Shown: in pieces, positions 56,706 to 64,000 of the stretch | Layout of the letters: every line of letters starts with the position of its first letter | How positions within the stretch are numbered: the first letter of the stretch is position 1 | DNA from: Rhytidiadelphus loreus | Lineage: Eukaryota; Streptophyta; Bryopsida; Hypnales; Hylocomiaceae | Length of the DNA stretch: 64,000 bases | Assembly: GCA_947034895.1 (NCBI GenBank) | Contig: OX344765.1 | Span: 31,067,001-31,131,000 of the forward strand | Direction: 5' to 3' | Translations under genes and position numbers: made by a program | Notes under the pieces: model-generated | Databases searched by the model: none | Seen by the model: only the letters and a program-made list of their open reading frames with translations | Told to the model about the DNA's origin: nothing

Positions 56706-58474
56706 TATTAATGCATGGACTTTTCTTTTCTTTCTTAGTACATGTTTATAGATTGTGATATTTTTTTCCATTTTTCCTTGCGCTGGGAAAGTGGCGATAC
56801 TAAATGTTATGGAGGGGCTCCAAGCTTCAACATTCATCCACGTACTGGATAGAAAATGTGATACTAAGTATCTAAAATTCTATTTTCATTTACATTGTGG
56901 CGATTTCATCGAAGACTTTTCTAGAAGTTGAAGTTTTTCTAGCAATTTCATCCAAAATTTTCCTAAGAAATTCCTATAGCTTATAGCTAGCCTAAATTTT
57001 TTGTTGCTTTTGAGCACAAAATCTCAAGGGAAAAAAAAAGGATTGTGAGCTCAATCCCATTTGTGTTGCAAAATTTATGGAATACTAGTTTATACTTTAT
57101 ACTATATTTGGGGAGCCATTAGGGTTGAGGTCGGTTGTGGTACAAATGGATTCCTTATTGATTATCTGAACAAAAGTTAAATCTTTGCAATTGTTTTAGA
57201 AGAAGTTGTTGTTAACTAATTTTTTTCTTATTAATTAATTTCATTGTTAATTCTTAATTTTATTGTAAATGACTTATTTCATTGTTAATGACTAATTTTA
57301 TTGTTAATAACTAATTCAATTGTTAATAACCAATGTTATGATTATTAAGTATTAACCATTGCAATTGTAACAATAATGTCTTTGTAATTGTTTTGACATG
57401 AGATGTTCATTATGTATTTTTGGATGTAGACTCAAATTACATACTATGTTACACACACTAATTTTGGTAAATTACATGCCTAATAACTAAATTTCTTGTA
57501 CGGACACAAATCTATAAATGAAAGTCATTGTTGGACTTATATCATACACCAACCATCTATGAAAGAATGTGTGTTTTTATCAATTTGGATGACATATACC
57601 AAAAAAAAGAATATGGTAGGAAAACATTATGCTACTAGGAATAATAAATATGGTAAAACCAGATTTACATTTATTATTGAATTCATCCAAGTTTTCTCGA
57701 ATTGCGTGTTTAATAAATGACAAAGATTATGGCTACATATCTTTTTTGCAATATCCACTCTTGTTTCATTGTCTCAAAAAAAAAAGGGGGTCGCAAGAAG
57801 TCAATGAACTTCCTTTTTCCAAATAAAATAAATAGGAAGAGAGCGAAAAAAGTTAAATAAATAAATAAAAACATCTCTCATCTATTTTGAAATAGGTAAA
57901 GTACGAATAAAAAGGAAAAGTCTAAAAAAGTCTAAAATGTATGTTTCCTATATTTGAATTAGAATAAATAGGAAAAAAAACCCAACTTGCTTTTATTTTT
58001 GGAAATAGAAAAAATAATAAGAGAATGTAAATGATGTATGGCTTACATTTTTTTAGGGATTGAAAAAACAACTATTTGAATTCAATGACCATGAAAGTAA
58101 AACTCCTTTCAAGTGCATACTAGCACATTTTATTCAAGAAATAATACAAGTCTTCAACATCAATTACCAACTAATTTATTTTCATTTTCTTATTTTCCTT
58201 GCGTCCATTATATACTACGGAATCAAAAAGGACCAAGAACATTTGAATTCAAAAGTTGTTATACTTTGCATAACAATGTGTAAAAGGCCATATTCAATAT
58301 ATACAATTTGACAAATAGCCCATTGAGTAATTGTTTTTCTAAAGACAAGGCGCGTAGCATAAAATTCCTTCATATATTATAGGAAAATATTACAAAGTAA
58401 GCAACACATAATTGGCCACCAAGCTCATTGCTTGCAGCACTAAACTCTTGCTCTAGACTATCCTATTACAAAGG
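56706..58474. other. AT-rich spacer with TAATGACTAATTT repeats
   Basis: No gene supported. At about 57235-57350 a ~22-bp unit of the type TTTCATTGTTAATGACTAAT recurs four to five times. Confidence 0.5.
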
Positions 58475-60058
58475 TCAGTCTCGGAACACCAATTCGGGGG
58501 GCATCATGGACCATGGTGGAGACATAAGGGAATTTGTGATCTCTATATACGTTGGTCTCTTCTTTGGGTCAGTGTTCACGAGTTCACGCAACTTCATTCC
58601 AAAGTACATTGATCCCTCGCGGTTCTTGAACAAATCCTTGTCCCAATCGTCCATATCACCAATTCTCATCCATTCGGTCAACTTCCCAATAGAATACGAG
58701 TCTGACTGTTGCGTATATTTATACCGTTGTTGCATGATCGGTATGCTTGTATCGGAATTTGGAGGTCCATATGCATAAAACAACTCCGGGGCAACCCACC
58801 AACGACCTTCTTGGTATTGATCCCTCTCGGCCTCAGATGGCTTTCCAAAATGTGAAGGCGTGTTTTCGTCAAAACGACTTGATATTCCAAAATCACAAAT
58901 TCCAATGTTGATTATGTCGTTTGAATAATCCGGAAAATGCAACATGATGTTCATGGGAGACAAGTCATTGTGTAGCACGCGGCACTTGTGCATGAGATTT
59001 GTCACATATACTAAAGCCCATGCCAACTTTGCCTTGTGCCTTCGGAAGAGACCAAATTCTTTTTGTTTCTCTTCAGGAAGTCTTGTGGCTTTTTGCATTT
59101 CATGCCAGTCAATGGTTGGTGATACAGAACGATCTAAATGCCTCAACTCATTCAAATGGCCCCCATTCCACCACAAAGTGTACGCTTCATTCGTGCGAGA
59201 ATGAATGGCAAAAAACTTAATGATGCCAGGGTGGTTTAAGGGGCATGCAAGGGCCTCCATGGATTGTTGCGCTCTCCCCTCGCGCGGGTTTATTGCCTTG
59301 GATACTTTCCCAGCAAAAGCGATGTAGCTTGGAATTGTATCCATTCCTTCAATGCGTACCTTACGCACTTTTGCATACCCCCCTTCACGTTCAAAAGCAC
59401 TAAGGGGCACCACTTTCGCCGTATCGGGGATCCACGTGATACACAATCCACCATCTCGTGCAAATGCTGCTTGCACCGCTGCATTTTTCCACTTAAAACC
59501 CCTTGCCGAGCCTCTTGCCAATTTCTTCACTGCGCTGGACCACCACTCCATTTTTTGGCGGAATGCCTTGATGTCTTCTGATTCCTCTACTATCGGAAGA
59601 AACGGTCGATGTTCCTCCATCAATTTCTTGGTATTGAACATCACCGCTTTCAATGTGTTATCAAGCCATTCAAATAGTCTCGAAGAATATGTCAAGTCAA
59701 TGTCTGCGAAATCATCGGATCCCTTTAGCTTGGTTAAAATCCGTGCTTGTAAATCGTTTGGCAAGGCCACACTACCAGTTGTAGGACACCTCAAATAGCT
59801 TGCCTCCAAGAATTGTACACTTTTCCCTGCGTACCACTAGAGACACGCTTCGTATGCATATCGGGTATAACTCGGGGGAGGATAGTTGGAGTCCTTGTCA
59901 TGTGCTGACTTCTGCTTCTTGCCCTTCCGTCGCTCTTGACTCCCTCCTTCTTCGTTTTCATTTACAGCTATCGGAACCTCGAAAAAAATTGGATCATCAA
60001 GGTCCAGATCCCATAAAGACTTTCTCCTTGTAGTGTTGCCTTCATGTGGAAAAGCCAT
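58475..60058 (-). pseudogene. Protein-kinase-like gene interrupted by one in-frame TAG
   Basis: A frame starts at ATG 60058 (MAFPHEG) and codes 73 residues with an acidic segment and a basic patch, stops at TAG (59837-59839), then stays open in the same frame to 58475 (447 more codons). Beyond the stop there is a ~130-residue helical region, then a complete kinase domain. It has a Gly-rich loop (GGYAKVRKV), a candidate lysine in AFAGKV, a catalytic loop VLHNDLSPMN (HND for HRD), DFG in ICDFGIS, APE in WVAPEL, and the SDSYSIG and KRP motifs. Catalytic residues are kept, so the loss is recent or the TAG is read through. A Trp or Gln codon converted by one transition explains it. The leader block and motif array match those of the coiled-coil gene. 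Confidence 0.7.
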
Positions 60059-60115
60059 GTTGTACTTAGGAACAATTCAAAACCGTAGTTCAAAATTCGT
60101 AGATTGAAAGGGTAA

Positions 60116-60192
60116 AAATTCTCCCCCCAATTGAAACCCCAGCCCATGGGCACGCATCCAGCCACCTGAAGGTAGGTGAAAGACAGTGCGCA
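60116..60192 (-). promoter_or_regulatory. Leader block of the kinase gene, shared with the coiled-coil gene
   Basis: The C-rich run, CACGCATCCAGCCAC and AGGTGAAAGACAGTGCGCA match 56276-56352 in order and spacing. It lies 58-134 bp upstream of the ATG; the motif array follows further upstream. Confidence 0.6.
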
Positions 60193-60234
60193 AGGCTAAA
60201 GTAAGGTGAGAATCGAAAGTAGGGCTAACGCTTA

Positions 60235-60445
60235 AGTACCCGAAGTCGCCTCAGGGCGCGTGCGTTTGGGTGACTGCAGGTCGGGAGGGGGCGACTGCGG
60301 GTCTGAAGTGGGGCGACTGCGGGTCTGAGGAGGGGCGACTGCGGGTCTGAAGACAGCGGGAATGGGCGACTGCGCGTTTTTGGAGCGCTGAAATGGGCGA
60401 CTGCGCATCAAGGGCGATTGCGGATCGTGGGCGACCGCGGGTACC
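60235..60445. repeat. GGGCGACTGCGGGT motif array upstream of the kinase gene
   Basis: About ten motifs (GGGCGACTGCGGGTCTGA and variants GCGCGT, GCGCATC), about 180-390 bp upstream of the minus-strand ATG. Confidence 0.85.
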
Positions 60446-60561
60446 AACTAAACCATCCCGAAACTTTTATCTAGAATCAAATCCTTAAACCTACATAAAA
60501 TATTTACACATCCTACATGAGATGTAGTGTTTTAGACCTAAAACAGAATCATGTCTTTTTT

Positions 60562-61085
60562 GTCTTGTTGAATTTGTAAACAAAATGGAGGAAGTAACAT
60601 ATGATTAAAGGGAATTAGAAACAATAAGGGAGAGGTCCCAAAAAAAACACCATCTCGTGAATCATGCCCAAATAAATCTAATTACACCTCCCCACTATTA
60701 GAATGTATATAAAACTTTCATTTGGAACTTCTTGCCAAAGGAGTGTTGGAGAGCTAATGCAAAACCTAGGATTTGTTTGTCTTGTTGAATTTGTAAACAA
60801 AATGGAAGAAGTAACATATGATTAAAGGGAATTAGAAACAATAAGGGAGAGGTCCCAAAAAAAACACCATCTCGTGAATCATGCCCAAATAAATCTAATT
60901 ACACCTCCCCACTATTAGAATGTACATAAAACTTTCATTTGGAACTTCTTGCCAAAGGAGTGTTGGAGAGCTAATGCAAAACCTAGGATTTGTTTGTCTT
61001 GTTGAATTTGTAAACAAAATGGAGGAAGTAACATATGATTAAAGGGAATTAGAAACAATAAGGGAGAGGGGTCCCAAAAAAAAAT
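60562..61085. repeat. 217-bp tandem repeat, about 2.4 nearly identical copies
   Basis: Units start GTCTTGTTGAATTTGTAAAC at 60562, 60779 and 60996, exactly 217 bp apart, with very few differences, so the duplication is recent. The third copy breaks off where the next motif array begins. Confidence 0.9.
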
Positions 61086-61107
61086 TTAATCTTGTGAAAC
61101 ATGCCCA

Positions 61108-61820
61108 TACCCGCAGTTGCCCAAAGCGCAGTCGCCCTAGAACCCCAGGTCTGATTTTGGAAGTGATCTGGGGACCCGCAGTCGCCCCCTACGCGCAGTC
61201 GCCCTGATGGAAGGGGGGAGATTGCATTTTCGAAATTTTTGGTGTCTCCCACCTTGACCCGCACTCGCCCCCTACGCGTAGTCGCCCTGATTGAAGGGGG
61301 GAGATTGCATTTTGAAATAGTTAGGTTGCTCCCACCTTGACCCGCAGTCGCCCCCTACGCGCAGTCGCCCTGATGGAAGGGGGGAGATTGTATTTTCGAA
61401 ATTTTTGGTGTCTCCCACCTTGACTTGCAGTCGCCCCCTACGCGTAGTCGCCCTAATAGAGGGCAGAAAAGTATTTGGTGTCTCCCTCCCTTCCATATGG
61501 GCGATTGCGCGTAGGGGGCGACTGCGGGTCAAGGAGTTTGCATTTTCTCCTTGACCTGCAGTCGCCCCCTATGCGCAGTCGCCCTGATGGAGGGGGGATT
61601 TTGAAATGTGTTTCCCCCTCGAGGACCCGAGGTCGCCCTGACCCGCGGTCGCCCTGATCCGAGGTCGCCCTCACCCGAGGTCGCCCTTGAAAGACGCGAG
61701 GGATCCTTGGACCGGACCCGCGGTCGCCCCACGCGCAGTCGTCCCATGCGCAGTCGCCCCATGCGCTGTCGCCCTAGTATCCGTGTTAGGGTTAGCGCAT
61801 GCGCCCCTGGCGACCGCGGG
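61108..61820. repeat. GACCCGCAGTCGCCC motif array with ~85-bp higher-order units
   Basis: More than twenty motifs, mostly in the reverse orientation of the other arrays (CCCGCAGTCGCCC, CGCGCAGTCGCCC, CGAGGTCGCCC). At 61180-61600 they are embedded in units of roughly 83-100 bp with a constant GGAGATTGCATTTTCGAAAT / TTGGTGTCTCCC spacer. The array lies 0.5-1.2 kb upstream of the five-exon gene. Confidence 0.85.
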
Positions 61821-62326
61821 TATTTCATGGGCTGTTCCAGCCTGTGGTCCATAATTTCCATAACTGCGCCTTGTAGTTCACCTACCTTGTAGTGGCTGAA
61901 TGTGGGCCCAATGTTGTGGAGGTCTCGTGGTTTTTTTGGTTTCCCACAAACAGCCAACAATACAGCAGACACTTTTTGTATACTTCAATGAACCCAAAAT
62001 CTTTTTCATTAGTTTAGGATAGTGAGAATATCAAAGCCATTTGATGTAGAGGGCCTTGAAACGGCAATTGCATTCATTGTGGCAAAGTTGTTGAATAATA
62101 AGGATGCACACACAAATGGGTGTGAAGTCACCAAAAAAGGGTACACTAAATTCACATTTAAAACAATTAGCAATTCAAATGAAAATGATTCATTTGGTTC
62201 TTCATTGATTCTCTTTCATTTTTGGGTGTTATAGTAACGTAGGGGGGCCTCAATTGTTATGTAGCCTATTCAAATTTAATCTTCTTGCATTGCTAATGAT
62301 TAGTTATTTGGCTCCTTACAGGCTTA

Positions 62327-63268
62327 ATGGCAGGTGTTCAATTTAGCAAGTGCTCAGAGGAAGTCATAATTATTCTCGACCATGAATATTTCCGGTAAAA
62401 ATTTGTTTAGTTTGCGTTTGACTTCCTTATTGTCATCCACTTGTATTGTAGACAATGTCTTTTTAATAGGTGGGAGAATCACCATGACAATGATTATTCT
62501 ATTGGAATTGATTTGTGATCTTTGAAATAGGATTAAGGACTTTTGGAAAGGCTACAAATTGTATTGCTTTGCTCATTATGACCAATGCAATGAGTCCAAA
62601 GGCCATTTCCAAGCCAGCAAAATGGGTGAGTAAAATATTGCCCTTCATTTTGTATAGGTGATTTGAATCCTTGAATAATGAAATGAACATGTATTAATGA
62701 ACATTTCTAGTTGGATAGTTAGTGGTGGACATTTCATCTCAATATTAGTGCTTATTTGCTGTAGGACGAGTGATGTGTTTGATACAAAACATACGCAATA
62801 TTGTTTGGGGAGCCAAATTTGATGAGGCCATTAGGGAGGGGTGGGCCATGATGGAAGAATATGTGTGGGTTCGGCAAGGAAAAGATTGCACAAACCTCAG
62901 GTTCGGTTGTTCTAATATAGAACTTGTATTATAAGATTATATGCTAAAAATACCCATATGTAGTTGTTATGTTTTAATATTCATTGATATGGGGGGCCGG
63001 GAGATGCAGGGCTTTATTAGAAGAATTTGAGGATGTCGAGAAACTTTTCGAGTCTGAGAATGGATGCTTGTTGTTACAACTCATTAAGGTTAGTGCAATA
63101 CCACAACACGAGTTAATATACTTGCTAGGTTAGTATTGTTTGTACCCCATTCTGTGAATATCATATGTACTAATGACAATTCCACCTTAGGATGATGAGC
63201 ACGGGACGGAACGCGCATTTACACAATCTCTGAGCGTTCAAATCAACACCACGGATATCTTTGAGTAG
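62327..63268 (+). CDS. Five-exon gene encoding a 151-aa protein of unknown family
   Basis: Exons 62327-62394, 62531-62625, 62765-62900, 63010-63088 and 63191-63268 join with consistent phases, and all introns are GT-AG (101-138 bp). The protein starts MAGVQFSKCSEEV, continues LDHEYFRIKDFWKGY, contains a Cys/His-bearing stretch (LYCFAHYDQC) and an amphipathic region (NIVWGAKFDEAIREGWAMMEE). It ends in an acidic helix and DDEHGTERAF...TTDIFE-stop. No signal peptide or membrane segment is evident and no family is recognised. The first coding exon may extend upstream: a frame at 62022-62175 (KPFDVEGLETAIAF) could be an earlier exon but its donor is weak. The five matching splice junctions make chance unlikely. 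Confidence 0.7.
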
Positions 63269-64000
63269 ACCAATAATAGGTTAAACCAAGCTCGCGCAAA
63301 CTTGGACAACCTTGTGCCACGGGCAAATCGTTCGTGACTAGAGACATTGTTGTGGTGCATCAAACGGCAGCCTTGTACCATGGCATAAGACCCTATTTTG
63401 ATTTTTGAGTTGGAATCATAAAAAGAAATAAGTTATTTATGAAGATAATAGTACTAAAGTCATGCTAGACATGTGAAATAGCAATGTGCTTGACAAAGAA
63501 CTTCATTTTACATTTCTATACTATGATTTTGCTAAACAATGCATGGATTGTTTATCTCAGATGGATGATCATATTTTGCTAAACAGTCCATGGTATATGA
63601 ATGTTTAATTGATTAGTGCCCAATACTTTAATGGTTTACATATGTGACCCCTCCCAAAAAATATATACCCATAAATGTGACCCCCCCAATAAAATATATA
63701 CCCATAAATGTTGTGGCTTGTTATTCTTGGTTCACAAGTTTGAAATCCCCAAATATTGAAAATGTACAAATGTATGCCCTTGATTTAATCCCTTTGTTTG
63801 TAAATATGATGGCTACACTTTTAATTAATATGAAACAAGTTTTATTGTTTGGATACCTATGAATGTACAGATAAATAAAATTTGAACAAAACCATGAAAT
63901 CAGCTGGGAAATAGCTATGACAATTAATTGTGACAATTAGTTCCCAGCTACACCTTCACGGTGCTTGATGAAGCACATGATGAAAGTTATATGGGAGCTC
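63269..64000. other. AT-rich downstream region
   Basis: Probable 3' UTR of the five-exon gene, then AT-rich DNA. A short duplication with ATGTGACCCC..AAA.ATATATACCCATAAA lies at about 63640-63710. No gene seen to the window end. Confidence 0.5.

Overview
The window looks like a repeat-rich nuclear segment from a streptophyte, most likely a non-seed land plant or a charophyte-grade alga. The reasons are eukaryotic GT-AG introns in phase-consistent gene models, a CACTA DNA transposon with its 3-bp target duplication, a plant-type MULE/SWIM transposase relic, long AT-rich intergenic DNA, and no bacterial gene order. The species assignment is an inference. I see no rRNA, no canonical tRNA, no CRISPR array and no recognisable housekeeping gene.

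Layout. (1) 1-5.5 kb: two CACTA-type copies in opposite orientation, sharing a 1,381-bp end that contains a nested ~350-bp palindrome and a tRNA-like block. (2) 5.5-10.6 kb: mostly non-coding, with weak evidence for a spliced gene at 7.0-8.8 kb. (3) 10.6-20.0 kb, minus strand: a two-exon unrecognised element gene broken by three stops (11.2-13.7 kb), and a MULE-like transposase with a SWIM zinc finger, also broken (16.2-20.0 kb). (4) 21-26.4 kb: a small basic ORF, then an apparently intact three-exon gene on the minus strand (about 1,002 aa, DUF7869-like, transposon-derived), with an array of palindromes upstream. (5) 26.4-37 kb: AT-rich desert with two MITE-like inverted-repeat elements. (6) 37-45.3 kb: a candidate leader exon, a 1.4-kb array of an 88/89-bp repeat carrying the palindrome TCAGAGCG-CC-CGCTCTGA, and a long multi-exon gene with a ParB-like domain, a methyltransferase-like region and a charged coiled-coil tail, interrupted by three stops and a frameshift. 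(7) 45.3-49 kb: a segment very rich in TCCGGA that contains a 638-aa coiled-coil protein gene. (8) 49-64 kb: a broken two-exon gene, then four gene units: a RING-H2 protein, a coiled-coil protein sharing its N-terminal module, a protein-kinase-like gene with one stop, and a newly assembled five-exon 151-aa gene. Each of these four has a cluster of a GGGCGACTGCGGGT-type motif upstream of its start.

The strongest pattern is that GC-rich short-motif arrays sit 5' of element-like genes. One motif family accompanies the DUF7869-like and ParB-like genes; a different family accompanies the RING, coiled-coil, kinase and five-exon genes. This recalls element-encoded DNA-binding regulators that recognise arrays in their own non-coding DNA (the VANC/VANDAL case in Arabidopsis), and for the ParB-like gene it also recalls a ParB-parS arrangement. 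Both readings are hypotheses. Many reading frames are interrupted only by stops that single C-to-T or G-to-A changes can produce, which fits methylation-driven decay of silenced elements.
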